A stretch of DNA of 64,000 nucleotides from Micropterus salmoides (Eukaryota; Chordata; Actinopteri; Centrarchiformes; Centrarchidae), in assembly GCF_014851395.1 (NCBI RefSeq), contig NW_024040707.1:12188187-12252186 (forward strand), given 5' to 3'. Position numbers and translations under genes: made by a program. A model generated the notes under the pieces. It made no database searches and was not told where the DNA came from. It saw only the letters and a list, made by a program, of their open reading frames with translations. Below are positions 26,871 to 41,800 of this stretch, piece after piece (the stretch's first letter is position 1; every line of letters starts with the position of its first letter).

Positions 26871-29800
26871 ATGGATGTCATAATGGACACAATGGAAAAT
26901 AACAGGATCGCTGGTGATTCAGGTAAAACAGATTCTTTAGACTGTTGCTATAAAAGGACATAAATAAGATTTTGGTTCTGTTTTTTTAATCTTGTTTGTT
27001 CTTATCTGTCAATAGAGGAACAGCAGAGCCAGTCAGAAGGTGGAGAGTCGAGTGTTAGGCCATCCCTGACTCAGGTTAAAAAGTCCTGGGGCTTCAGGCG
27101 GACAACCATTGCTAAAAGGGAGTTCTTGGATGAAGTCGGAGACCTAACCCACAGTCCCCCTCTAGTACGCAGAGGCCGAAGTCGTCGAATGGTCCAGACA
27201 CCTCAGTACACTGCAGAAACCTGCGCCACCCAGACAGCTACTCGTGCAAGTAGGAGTGTTATAGATGACCTTGAGTGGTCTGCCCCATCCTCACCTGTAT
27301 CAGAGGAGGGCAAACCAGCCTCAGAAACATCTGCAGGAGGGAGCCTTGACCCCAGCTTATGGCAAGATTTTGGGTCTGCCTTCCACACTGCCTTCTCACT
27401 GCTTGGTGGGAATGAGGGCTTGTCCATGGATATGTCTGATGCACTGGCAGTCCCTGACATTTTGGAAGCCACTGATGCCATCGATGACACTCCTCCACAG
27501 GCTATAGACGGAACTGAGGTGCCTGATGATACAGAATCAACTGATGACATGGAGATTTCACAGCCTGTTGCTCCTGACATTGTGGCTGGAGGGGAAATCG
27601 ATGATGTGGTGTTGATCTCTAGTCAAGAAGAGGACAGTGATGAAATGACACTGATGCAGATTAAGGAACAACTGGCATCTAAAGGCAAGCATAGAGGTAG
27701 AGGGGGGAAAGGTGGAAGAGGAAAGGCCAGAGGAAGGGGGAGAGGCAGAGGAAGAGGTAGGGGAAAAGGTAGAGGAAGGGGCAGAGGGAGGGGCAGGGCA
27801 GTGGAGCTTCAGTCAAGCACTGCAGACGATGAGGACGACGATGATGAGGTAATGCTTGTTACTCCTGCTGAACAGCATCTGCAGCAGTTGCAAGAGGAGG
27901 AAAATGAAAATCAACATAGCCCTGCTGAAATAGTGATATCACCTACCCACTCTGATACCACTCCTGATCAGCAATCAAGCTCAGACTGCATAATCATAGA
28001 TGCTGATTCAGACCAGATCACTGATGTAACCCCTGGCCAGTATGATGATGCACCAGAGGAGGTGGAAGAGGAGGAGGAGAAAAACTACAAGAAAGCAGGA
28101 GAGTATTCAAGCATATCTGATTCTGAGGGTTATGACTCGAATGCTCTGTACTGCATCTGTCGACAGAAACACAATAAAAGGTACATGCTCATTTCTGGTA
28201 ATCTGCTTTTGGAGGTTTGCATAACGTCAACCATCAGTTTCACTTCCTGGTCACTGTTGTGTTTTTTTCACTGCTTCTAGGTTCATGATCTGCTGTGACA
28301 GTTGCCAGGAGTGGTTCCATGGCAACTGCATTGGTATCAGTGAGACACAGGGCCGTGAGATGGAGAGGAAAGGACAAGAGTATATCTGCCCTCCTTGCAC
28401 TACAAAGAAGCAGAGCCAGCTCCAGCCTGAGCCTCACCTTCAGGCAGAGCCTAAGCTTAGCTTTCCGGAATGCTTGACACTAAGTCCTTCTGGTGAAGAG
28501 GGGGAGGTGCATGAGGAACAGCAAGCCGTCAAGGTTAGAATTGCATTTGGAATGCCACCGATCTCCAGATTACTCACTGCCCTTAGTCACAACAAAATAT
28601 AAATAGCTTTTCAACTTGATTGCAGCAGTCATTACTGTGTGACAGTAAATATGTGGTGTGTCATCACAGTATTATATTTGCATCATTAGCCATTGGCTGG
28701 TTTTGCATAACGGAAGTCTGGTGTTGGGTCTAAGATGAGACTCTCGTTTCAGGAGACTGTAGTGGTGGTGGTGGAGGAGGAGAAGGCTCCTGTGACGAGA
28801 CTGGAAGCTGAAGAAGCCAAACCCGAAGCTGAGATGGAGATCGACAGCTCTCTTCCTCTGTGCATTGGACCCGGGTGCTCCAAACAAGCCCTACCGGATT
28901 CCGTTTACTGTGGCACTGACTGCATCCTTCAGCATGCTGCCGTCACAATGAAGACTCTTTCTGGTCCTAAGGTGCCCAAATCCAGAGGAAGGCCGCAGAG
29001 AAAAGCTGCCACTGCAAGACCCACTGCAATGGTAAGTAATTTCAACATGGAGAGAAATTGATATAGACATTTGAAGTGTACTGTTAATATATATATTGTA
29101 GTGAGTCTTTTCCACTGTGTGTGAAACCACTGTGTAAAAATCTGGCTTTATTTTTGACAAATATTTTCCTCACAGGGTCAGAGGTCGTGTGGGATGTCTA
29201 AGAGATTAGCAGGAAAGGCTGAGGAGGAAGGTGAAGAGGAGGCGATGAAGGAAGATGATGGAGGGCAGAAGGACGCTGCACCTCCCTTAGCCTGCGACCC
29301 CAGTCTCACAGAAGTTCAGGCCACTTCCATACCATCATCTAAGTTTTACACAGCGTGTATGTACCATTCGCTACTCATACACATTCAGATCATTCAGCAG
29401 TTTACACACAAGGCACGAAATGCCTCTTTGGGCATTTCAGATTTCGATTCCTCTTTGAATCATGGCACTACGTAACACAATCATACACAAGCACACGCAC
29501 ACTTGGATGCATTCACACTCTCTGTCCGGGATGACTGATAAGTAGCAGGGGTCAGCAGTGGGTAAGTATGTTCGCTTTTATAGTTTCTTTGTTGATTCTA
29601 AATGCCCAAAATGTGCTGAAAAGGTCTTGACGAGTCAGGATCCAGTTGTCATTTAAACCAGTCTCCTAACTTCAAACTGTTAACTGCAACACACAGCAAC
29701 TGTGTGTGGGGTAGTGCTGGGTAGGCAGGGCACTTTACTGTGTTTGGTATCAGTGTATTTAAACACTGCTCCGATGTTCAGTTTGTCCAACTGAAGGTCT

Positions 29801-32800
29801 CTTGCAAACTCAAAATGTTCCCACTGAAGAATATACATATGTGCTGCAAAACAATGACATTCAGTCCCTGAATGACAAACACGAGTTGGAAGAAGCTTTA
29901 GTTGGTAAAAAGGAAGGCTTAACACATTGACACTTTTGGCAACAGTAACTTATTCTGGAAACATGCTTCGTACTGTGAAATAAGCTGTCGACCTTTGAGA
30001 GGATGAAGAATACTTTACGGTAAAGCTTTAGGGTGTGTTTCTCACATAACCTGCAGTGCACATGAAGCAGACAGTGTGTTTTTACCTGTTAAACCCAACC
30101 CAACAGGAAGATGCTCACATACACACACCATTGCTCATCATTTTATATATTGAACCACATCATTATTTTGTTTTCATTATTATTAATTATATTTTTTTTA
30201 CTTTTTAAAAATCTCATACTATATACTAAATAAGATATGTAGACATTTAAAGACCTTGTGATAGGTTTTTAGATTTTAAATCTTGTTTTAAGTAATCAAA
30301 TTAAATACTAAAGTTTCCTCTGTGTATCTGGCTAAAGGGCACTTGGTGCTGGAGAGAGAGTCATGCGTAGAAAAGCGTTACACACCTGGATCTGCACACT
30401 CAAATTCTATTACATACTACGCACTATACACTCTATAATCTGCACATTTTATTACACACTACTTACCACATGCCTGAAGGAGGTGTATGCCCAAATGTTT
30501 ATTAAAATGGAGTGCACATATCCTAGTGAAACTTTTTTTAATTGTACATGTAGGAAAAGAAATGTTTTTTTTCCCAGGACTAATCGGACTAGAAATCCTT
30601 GAATCTTAAATCAAGCACAGCCCAAATAAGATTGTTGATTGACCTTTACCACCACCATACAATCTCAACAATTATGTCAACAATTCAGGACTTGTTTTCT
30701 GAGTGTTATATAAAGTATGCATCTTTTGTCAGTCAACCGTGTTTTTAGACCTTCTTTAGCTGCCCTATAGCTGTTGTAATAGCAGACATTTACACAGCTT
30801 CAGCACTTAGCATGTCTTGCTCACAAGTGGGAGACCCTCATCAGATCTTTGACAGCTCCTTAGTACCACTGAATATATTGGTTTTGATAAGCTAGGTTAC
30901 TGATGTTGAAGTGCCTCAATGTTGGCAAGGCAAACTTCTTCAAACCGTATGGTTTCTCAGTGGTTCATTTTTTAGAAATGTGCCTCTTATTAGGCAACAT
31001 TTCATTGGCTTTTTTTGCAGTTGCATAATACATTTAGGAAGTAAATTGAACTAATTGCTGCACTTAATCAATGAAATGCACTTCATAAGATACATATAGC
31101 ATAACATTTTACAGCTTTCCTGGTCGCCGCCCCCCCCCCCCAAACAACCTTCCATGTATCTCAGGGAAGACTTTTACATGAAAGTCTCTTGATGCTGCAA
31201 CGTATAGTGCCTTATCCATCAACACGAAACATACAAACACACCCTCTTGGACCAGTCGTTGCACAGACACACTAATATTGGCTTGGATAGGATTCTGAAT
31301 AAGTAGGGACTGGGCAGCTGGTATGGAGGAGGAGGAGGAGGAGCAGTTGACGTCTTGCTGCTGCAGAGACGCAGAAGGAACTGGAGGATTCATCAGTGCA
31401 GATGCTAGAATGAAGTTCCACCTGGACAGTGGATGGAATATTTCTTGTCACATTTCTATGAAGATGATTTCAAAGTCATCTGGCCACCATCAGGAAAGGT
31501 GTTCCATTCCTCTGAGCCTGTAAGAAAAAATCTTCACCCCTCTACAAATGAAGAAAGCTTACAGTTCGTTCACACATGCATACAAACTCTGGAGATGAAG
31601 GATAGGCACCTTTTTAGTAACGGAATGTGTGTATGGTGTTTAATAATCCTACTTGGGTCATATTAAGTCACATTTTATTCATTATAGTTAGTTGAATAAT
31701 GGTATGAAACTATTCTGAACCCCTTCCCCTTTTGTTTTTGCTAGCACACTCACATGCATCCCTATTTCTCAATGTATTTTTGCAAACACACTGCAGCAAA
31801 CGTCTTTGATTTCTAAAACTAATCATTTTTGTGGTTTCCTTTGAGCACTGACCTGTGGTCAGCTGCTACACACCTTTCCCCAAACCTTTACCTATCTAGT
31901 ATGGAACTGAAAATTTGAACAACAGCAATTTCACAATTTACATTCACAAGTACGCTTTACAAACAAATATACAATATAAGGTACATACAGTAGGTGTACC
32001 TTTGTGTTCTATTTTGCTGATTATTAGCAGACACTGATGCCAGAATGTAATGGGATAATAATTGTTCAGTGAACCAAAATGAATATATCAATGTCAGTGT
32101 GATGCAGTACAGATTTCTTCAATTGCTAATAAGTTAAAGTTTAAAAGTGTTAACAGCAGTAGCCACATTTCCTAAGCTACCATTTTAGTCTGGAAGGCTA
32201 AAACCGCTATGTTTACAAAACCCCTTGCAATTATTGTGGGCTTATTAAGGGTTATAAGTAAAAGTCACGCTTTGCTCCCAGGTGGATAAATTGTAATGGA
32301 CCCATTTCATTCTTGTGAAGTCACAGAAATGTCACATTGATTAGCACTAATCAACTAATAATTATTAATCCTGTTTGTCAAACATCACTGAAAACGCTCG
32401 CAGGGCAAACTGCCCTTGAAATCTTTCTGCTGCTACACCAATACAATGTGGGTGAATGAAATCTGTCCTGCTCTCTGTGCATTTGACATTCAAAGAACAC
32501 ACCAACAGAATATATATAATATAAGTCCTGGTTACTTTGGGTAGTCCACACACCTCACTGTAAATAGTATTTTTGGAACTTCTTTCTAACGAGTAAATAA
32601 TTCCAATGAAAACTGCTGGGATTATTTTCAGTGATGTAATTCAATTTCATATTGGGGTGGTGGCAGAAGTTTCAGAGATCAGCACATAAAACTATATATA
32701 TGGCTAGGCATCATGTCTTTACCTATATTGCCTGCATTTTGAAAAATCAAAGTAGATTCAAGAGTGAGAGGGAAGGTGTGTCCACAGACAGAACTTTAAG

Positions 32801-35800
32801 TCCATATATACTGACGGCAAAAATATATCTAATTACTACAATATATAAAATAAAATCAGGAAAACATACAATTTACTCTAGTTGTCCAGCAGTCTATCAG
32901 AACCCTTGGTGATCACCTGTTGCAGCCACCTCTGCTTGAAACCTCCTGGAGCAAACGAGCCTGTGGATGTGCAGCTGTGACCTGCTGCCACATGTATGGA
33001 GAAGGTCCTGGCTAAGCTGCTTGCTCTAGGTCACGTCTGCAGCTATTGTGTTGCAGGGTGTCTCACAGGTTCACAGTGTGGTTTAAGTCAGGAGATGAAG
33101 CAGGCTGAGACAGCATCTGCTGACCAGCAGTCCGCAGGGCAGGTGTGACCCGTGAACAGAGGTTATGATGATGAACAGTGGTGTCGCCACACTTGATTAT
33201 ATGCAGTACAATTTCATCTGTGCATCACATGACATCGTGGAACTCAAGAAACTAATTGTGGCGTTTATCAGAGCGGCATGAGCGTTAGATTATGGCTTTT
33301 TGAAGTCATGAGTAAATGTTGCCCCTGCTAGACCTCAAAGTATTCCCAATGATCCTTGGAGTGTCAAGCTGCAAAAATAGGTGCCTCACTGTATTGCTGG
33401 TCGGAGCTTAATGGACCAGTGTGTAAGATTTAAGGTGACATTTGCAGAAACTGAATATTGTTTTTATAAGAAAGTTTTCATTAGTGTATAATCACCTCAA
33501 AATAAGTAGTGTTGTGTTTTTTTTAACTTAGATTGAGCCCTTTATATCTACAGAGTGAGTGGGTTCTGTGTGCCATGTTGCACCTCCATGTTTGTACAGT
33601 AGCCCTGAAAAGACAAATTCACCCTGGCTTTAGAGAGGGCATTTTCGCGGTTTTTGAAAGTTTTTAGGGGCCACTGAAGTTTCTTGGAACAGGAAGGTGA
33701 GGGGAAGGGTTATCACGTGGTTGCATTCTGCATTCCTCACTGCTCGAATGCTAATTCCTACACACTCTGTCTCCTACAACTCTGTCAAAAAAAAAAAAAA
33801 AAAAGTTTTAAAACATTATTTTCACATCACCTCTGATACCAGATTTCTCTAATTTTTAGATGTTTAAAATGACTTTTGCACTTTGCCAAAACATAATCTT
33901 AAATAATCTATCCAACAAAAGAAAGCAAGCACAAAAAATAAACATCACTATTTGTGATGAAAAGTCATGGGAACAGATGAGTTCTGATCAGCACACATTG
34001 GAAAAGTGTGGGGTTTTCATGGCTCAAACTCGATGGGTTGTCCCTACAATAAATGTTCATATTTACTACTAGAATACCACCAAAACTTTTGCTCATATGC
34101 TCCATAGACCACTAAGCAAAATTGTTGCTTAGTGGTCTTCAGTAATAAACATGGTCCATTTCCCTGTTATTTTAATTTTTTAATTCAGTATTAGTGGGGG
34201 AAGTGCATGGACAGTCATGTACTATTGGGAAGCTGCACATAGTGTATGGCAACAATGAGGCGTCGCACACATGAAGACCTCTGACTACACATTGCTCACA
34301 TTTGGTTAGATTTGGAGTACCAATAGGCCAAGTAAAACAGGTCATGAGGCACTGAAGCTTTCTGTTCGAACATACATTTGCAACACGTTTGTAATAGAAA
34401 TCAGAAATTGCCTTTAAATTGCTTTAGAAATCAGAAACTAAGAAGGGCCCAATAAACAAAACAGAACATACACTTCCAGAAACACAGAGAGACAACCTGC
34501 TGTGTTATTGTTGAGCAACTTCTGTCAGTGTTGCCTAAAGCTGATGATACACGGAGCAACTTTTAGAGCAATGTTGCTGGGCAATGTTGCCGTCAATGGT
34601 AATGATTAAAGATAAAGATAAAAGATAAAGATTACTACCACCGTAAACGCTTCCCCCACCACTCTGCCACCCGCCCCACTCCACTGCTATCTGTTCAAAA
34701 CGTAGTTGGACTTGCCACCAGCAAGACTGCCCAGCAACATTGCTTAAAAAGTTGCCCCGTGTATCATCAGCTTAACTTTTTTTTATTTCTTGTTGTTAGC
34801 AGGGCATTTTTGTGGCTTTTATTACAGACAATAGAGAGATGCAACAAAGGTCTGTTGGGACCTGAACCAGGGTTGTTGCGGTTCACAGTCTAAGTCACAA
34901 GGGCGCGCCTGTTGTGCCTTTTTATGAAAAAGTACACACTGTTCTTGATAGACACAAGAAACAGAGGGAGACTCTGACCAGGGGGCCCACACTATATTTT
35001 GTCACTGGGGCCACTATCAAGGAAATCATTTTAAAACTTTCTCATTCATCCAGAACAGTTCATTTTCATTTACTACATATTCTGCTCCATGTTTTACACA
35101 GGAAGAGAAGCGACATAACTGCTTAATGAATATTTTGGTAGTTTAAACCACATATAACTGACATTCAGCTAATTTGTTAAAGGATGCACCATACTCACTT
35201 TTTATCAGTTAAACTTAAGCAAATGAGTAAGGCCCCTCTCTTCTGTTGCGAACTGTCAGTGGGAGTTGCTGCAAAGAGTTGACTTCTTTCTTCATTGTCT
35301 TCCCCCCCTTTGCCTTTAGTTTAAATTTCATTGGCTGTTAGCAGGAAACTTGAGTCTTGTTCTGCGTCTTTCAACAAAAACACCGTGAAACCCAACATGT
35401 TTGAGGTCACTGAAAAGGACAAAGTCTTCAGTTTTGACTCTTGTCTTCCCATCATGGACTGGCTGGGTCTTTCCATGTCAGGCCCACAGACTTAATATTT
35501 CTACACTTAACATTCCCTGATTAAAGAAGCCCACAAGTAACTGTTGCAGATTTTCAAATACACATAACTGCGTAGGATTTTTGCACATAATGTAAGACAT
35601 TTTTACAGGAGTGTGATTGTGTCAGGCAAAACCATTCAACAAGGTCTAACAGAAGCTGTTTGATTGTTTTTTTCCCCCCCAAACATTTCCAACCAGTGTC
35701 AGAAAGTTTCACACCACTCAACCGCAGACACGTCACCAGCTGAGCATAATGCTGGTTTTGTTCACACAACTTCCAAATGACTAATCTGCTCATATGATGC

Positions 35801-38800
35801 CGTAATGGTTCTCTCAGGGTCCACTGGGATAACATTGCTCACATTTACATTTATCATTATGATACATTAAATGGGATGTCAGTGTTACCAAAACCTTAAA
35901 TATTACACATTACACAGCTTAGCATTTAGCTGTTTTGCACAGTGACACAAGATGAGTCAATGAGTTTATTGTAGATTAAATAAATTCATTCTTAATGTAA
36001 ATTGCCTGCCTTCCAAGAGTCTACAGTAAGACTGTTGTGTTTGGCTTGAGGTGCAGTGTGATCACATGATGTAGTATAATGGCATGGCATAGGCATGTGA
36101 TTTCTGTTGATTAGTTTCAGTGTTTACAGCAGTGACCTGTCAGTTTGGGATGGTATTTTTTCTTGATATTTATTTATTTGCTGTGTGTCAGTTTACAGAT
36201 ACTAGCATGTGTAATATTTAGTTTTGAGAAGTGACCTGAAGAAGAGTTTAATGTCCGAGCAAAACAGAAATTTGTTATGAGAGGTGCTGTCAATAAATGT
36301 CAGCTTTTAGCCATAATCTGTTCTTCCTGTTTCTCTTGGATCTTCATTGTAGCTTTTTGTTTCTTCTTTTAAACCTCACTACCACTGTTTCTCCAAGACA
36401 TGCTCTCAGAAGCCTGTATTTCCTTGGCCTTGTAACATTTAAATCAGTTCAGTACCTCACCATTTAATTGTGAAACACAAGCACCCTCTACTGGCCAAAT
36501 GAATAATGTACAACCAAAGACAAAACACCACTGACATTCCCAGTGTTTTTCAGTTTGTGAGAGATTATGCCTCGTCGCACCATAGTTGAAGTACTTGCCA
36601 TGTTTTATGAAGTTATGTGGGCTCGATATATCACCTTGCAGACATATATGGCATATATACCTATGGTACATATTCTCCCTCAAAACCTCATGTGACTTTC
36701 TCAAAACACCAACCATGTATGTATCTACTCAGCCTAATAATAATGAGCGCAGTTTTAGTGCAGCAGCTTGACATACACAAACTCTCCAACTCAGGTCTAC
36801 AACAGTGAGAGCAAATATCATATTTTTAATTTATCCTACCAGTGAATCATTGCTGAAGTAAAATCCCCTGTAGACCACAGGGAATGTTATATTTTGGTAC
36901 TCATGATGTAATGAAAGGATTAATTATCGCTTCCCTTTTTAAAAGTTAAAAGGATACTGACCACATTTTCTTGCCTTGATGAATTGTCATTTTATAAAAA
37001 GGGGAATTCACAACACAACTTTGCCCATAGACACAATATTTAAAAGTATTTTACAGCAATATAAAGTCATATGTGGAAAAAGTAATGTAAAAAAGAAAAT
37101 CACTGAGTGGTTAAAGGTCAAAAGTTTGACATTTTGGTAAATACGCTTATTTACATTCTTAGTGGGAGTTAGATTAGAAGATCGATACCTCTTTCATGGC
37201 CCAGAGCCAGCAGCCAGGTCAGCTTAGTGCTTGAGGAAGATACTGCTCTGGGCCAAGAAATAGTCCTGCTCATTCTCTACAGTAGAATAACACACTCTTC
37301 ACTTCAGTTTTTGCAATTAGGCAGATTTTGTTCTCTTTGGACATAGCCAGGGGATCTGCTTCCCAATTGTTTCTAGTATTTATGATAAGATAAGATAACC
37401 ATCTCCTAATTCCAGCTTCATATTTGGCACATAGACGTGAGATCATTTCATCTAGCTCTCCGCAAAGAAGCGCATATGTGTATTTCCCAAAATGTCAAAC
37501 TTTTGCTTCATGGACGAACAGTAGCTCACTTAAACTCACTGACAACACAAGAGCTCCGGTTCAGGAGTTACATGCCATGGAGGTGGACGTGTCCTCAGAC
37601 TGTCATAAGGAATACATGAGGTTTAAATCACATGGGTGTCTTATGTTTGACATCAAAACCTGCTGGCTATTGGCAGTCTGTGGCACATTTAGATTTAGAA
37701 ATGATGGATTAGCGCTTTTGTTCTCACTTTGGTATGAGGATGTTGCATTTCATGAATATATATAATATATACTGTATATGAATATAATATGTTTAGGGTG
37801 TATTTTTAGCCACACTATTGGAGTGGCTCTATGGATGACAACTTCTGTCTGTAGGTCGTTCATTCTACCACTTTGGTCCTGACAGAAAAAAAGCAACAAC
37901 TATTAGGTGGATTCAATAAAAGTCTGGTGATCCTTTGACTTTTCCTCTAGTGCCGCCATGAGGTTGACATTTTTTGTTTTTAGAGAAATGTCAAATATAG
38001 GTTGGATCGCCTTGACATTTTGTACACACACATTCGTGTCCCCTCAGGATGAATAACTTACTATCCCCCTCAGGATAATAACTTTGGCGATTCCATACCT
38101 TTTCATCTTTCATCATCAGGTCAAATTTTGAAAATCTTCCAATACTTTGGTTTATGACCAAATACACAAAACTGACATTCACCTCAGACTCAGCTGTACC
38201 TTGTGATTACAACTTCTAATTATCAGTGGTAACAATGTCAGTATAGCCTCACAGAACCGCTAGCATGGCTTGTTTTGAGCCTTGTTTTTAAAGTAACGGG
38301 CATTGTTGCTCTTTTCTATCTGGTTCTGTTCATTATTAAAGGTACGATTAAAGTTTTACACTTAGAATTTACTTTAATTTTCAGCCCATTTAAGTAGCTT
38401 CATCTTGCAAATGACACCTAAAAGTGACACCTAAAGTTTGACCAATGTTGATTAAATTAATAGAAATAACTGAGAACTTACCTGGTGAAGAACTGGACTG
38501 ACCCAGCTCTCCTTCACAAGCAAGACATTTAGGATTAAAACCATCTGGTATTTTAATCTTTAGCTTCAACAACTTCCCTGATTTAAAAATGAATAAAGAC
38601 ATTCTCAGAACATTTCGCCTGTTCACAAACTGCGGTCAGTGTCATTTTAGGGAAATATATGTTCACACATGCAAACAGCTGAGCACATACAGAGCTAAAG
38701 CCAGGGAACCTTCTCTATATCAATTGTTCAAACTAAACACATCTGCCCATGGTAAACAAAAGTGTCAAATGAAATATCCTAACATTTCACCTTAGATTTA

Positions 38801-41800
38801 AGTTATGTAAGAAGAGCAGTTATACTGATTAACTGAATAAACCTGTTGTAGTCACAATATCTGCAAAAAACAAAATCCAAGACACAGTTTAAGAATGATG
38901 AAATTAATTGCTTCCAGATATTGACTTGTATATCGTTTTGCATGCTTTGGAAGTGAGAAATTCAGCAGAATCAACTTGCCAAGGACAACATTTATTTATT
39001 TTCTTTTATGGTTTGCTGAATAAGCCAGCAGTGTGGTGTCTTTTACTATAATATTATATATAATATACATATATAAATATCACATAAGGCTGTGGCTTTG
39101 CTTAAATTGTCTCTCCAGCTGTGTTTTCATTTCATCTTTACAACAACATTTTCCAACCATTACACCAAGAGCCATTACATATGAAGCAGAATTCCTTATG
39201 CGCTGCGGAAAAAAATCATATAAATTGCCATTCTTACAAATCAGATTGCCTGACAACCTACAGTAGATTATAACAACAGTAGTCATTCTTCCATGACTGT
39301 TTGTTCAGTATAGTGCAAGTATAGATCTATGACTGTATTCTTCAAGTGTAAACTTTGATGTAAGTGTTTTTGTTAGTACCTATACATTGTATGAACACAT
39401 CTGAGATGGGAGGTCCGAAACAGTAACTACAGTCATCACAATGCTAATTAGAGACTGTTTGTTATTTATCACAGGGAGGGGGGTGGTGGGGATAGGACTT
39501 TTTTTTTTATCTTAAAGGCTGACATTTCTCGGCCATTATGTTTATAGTGAACCGTGACTCTTAAACCTTGGTCCTCCTTTCCTCTTTGGGTAAAAAGCAA
39601 ACTAGCAGCCCAGGTACAGAAGTTACTATGATAATTTGAGGTGTGAAACAAAAATAAGACGCTGACTTAGTCCAGCCGATGCACCGAGGAAATAGCACAG
39701 AGGGAGTAAGAGTTATAACCAAAACAAACAGCAAATCTTCCCTGCAAAAAATCGCATCATCACACATCACAGTGCGCACACAGCCAACATAAGTGACATG
39801 CATATTAATGACTGTTTTCCCAAATAAACATAACATACAAACCATTGGCAGCAGTGGCCAAAATAATGTAACAATACAATTACAGTTTTTTTTTTAGAAT
39901 GTATTAGGCCATGACGGTTCACCTTGTGGTGAAAGGAGTATCCAATGTGGATAACGAGAAAAAAATTATAAAAAACTGGTTAACACAAAGGCAAGATCGG
40001 ATCGTTTATTATCCAGTTACCTTTCAGGATAATCACAGGAGATCACATTTTAATACCAGGTGTAAATTTGGGCTATTATAATTATATGTTTATAATTATG
40101 TGATAGAGATGGGATCATCCAGCCACACTATGGAGGCTAAGGTAATGTCCAATGAGGTTTAGGTAGGTGTGGGGAGGCAAGTTTTTTTTAAAAGAAAAAA
40201 TGTATGTGAAATAAATAGAAAATACAACTATTTAAAATTATTTTGTCCCTCCACTATTGCCAAAATAAAAAACACAAGTCGCTCCCCAGTGCTTAAAAAA
40301 AAATTCGTTTTGCAAGAAGATTTTTTTCAGCATTTCTGTTTTATTTGATTGTCACAGTAGATAGAGACAGGAAAGGCAGGGCAGAAAGAAATAATCTGGG
40401 CCGGATTCAAACCCAGAAAGGCTTTGGCATTTGGGCCCCATCGATGTGAAGCTTTATCAGAGGCCTATATGTAGATAAGAGATAGAACAGGATCCCCTGG
40501 AGTCTAGATGCTGATGGTGTTGGAGTAAAGTCAGTAGGTGGTTGATAGAAACTCTCAGTTGAATTGCCTGAAACATCCAGGTGGCGATGGGAAGGTGGTG
40601 ATTTGCCCAGCAGTCAGTCTGAAAGACAGAATGAGAGAAAGTTGCTATGATATTTTAAGAACGGCATATACGGGCCAACTGGCACCAAGAAAGATCATTA
40701 ATATGTAGACATGGTGTCGTCAGAATTGTGAATGTAACAACTTTGACGGGGGTGCAAACAGAAAGGACAGAGAAGATTAAAGGCTCAGGAATACAGGCAA
40801 AATGTGGGAAAAAAAGCTTTCACTGAATCTCTATCACAAATACCCTAATTAAAGAAATTGTATGTCAGCCTGTGAGGACTGCATGAATATTAAAGATTTT
40901 GTTTGACTTGTCGGGTTGATCAAAATATTAATCAAAATGGGATATTCTTGATTTTAAGATTATCTACCATAGTTTCATAGGTATGTGAATTCTCAACGAT
41001 TAAAAGAGTTGTGCTGGGATCTTCCTTGATTGACCAGTGACGTGGTCTTAAAGAGAGTGTCATCATCTTGAAACCACAACTACCCACTTTGGCGCACACA
41101 CACACACACACACACACACATAATCATGCATAAATAAAGATTCTTCATTCTTTACCTCATTAGTGCAGAAGGTGACTCATTGGCATATATGTTCCTTCCT
41201 TATTTCCTTCATTCATTAGTTCATTTATTCAGTTTTTCGTCTACCTGTCTCAGTATCCGAAAGCAGAAGTGTCTGCAGAGGACACATTAAACCACGATCA
41301 TTCACTTTCTTCCTGCATTGACACTGCTTTGGTGTGTTAGCCTATTGGGCATGCTATAGGGTGCAAAGGAGGCAGAGAACCACATTTGAACCCAGTCTTC
41401 TGTAAATATTCCTTGTTTGGTTGGATGTCACATTGAATTTTGCCCACTGCATCTCCATAAGGCCCAAACGTGAATTATCGTATCTCAAACCTCTACACTC
41501 ATATGCTGTATACATTCTTGTGTTTGTATGGGGTTTTTGCAGGTGACCTGGTTTCCTCCCTGAAATGCACATTAGTTATTAGGAATATTACTCCAAATTG
41601 ACCAAACCTTTGAACTGGAGCTGCTTGATACTTAATACTCTAAAGTTAAAGTATTTAAGTATATTCAAGAAAATTGATTGATTGTTGGTTTTGTAGAAAT
41701 TCAGAAAATAGTAAGTAAGTATATTTAATATAGCACCTTTCACAGAGCAAGGCACAAAGTGCTTTACAGAAGTAAAATAATAAAATGATAATAATAATAC

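Noticed and set aside
27203..27580. 125-codon minus-strand frame over DIDO1 exon 2
   Set aside because: It is the complement of a Ser/Asp/Thr-rich coding exon; the sense frame has DIDO1 homology.
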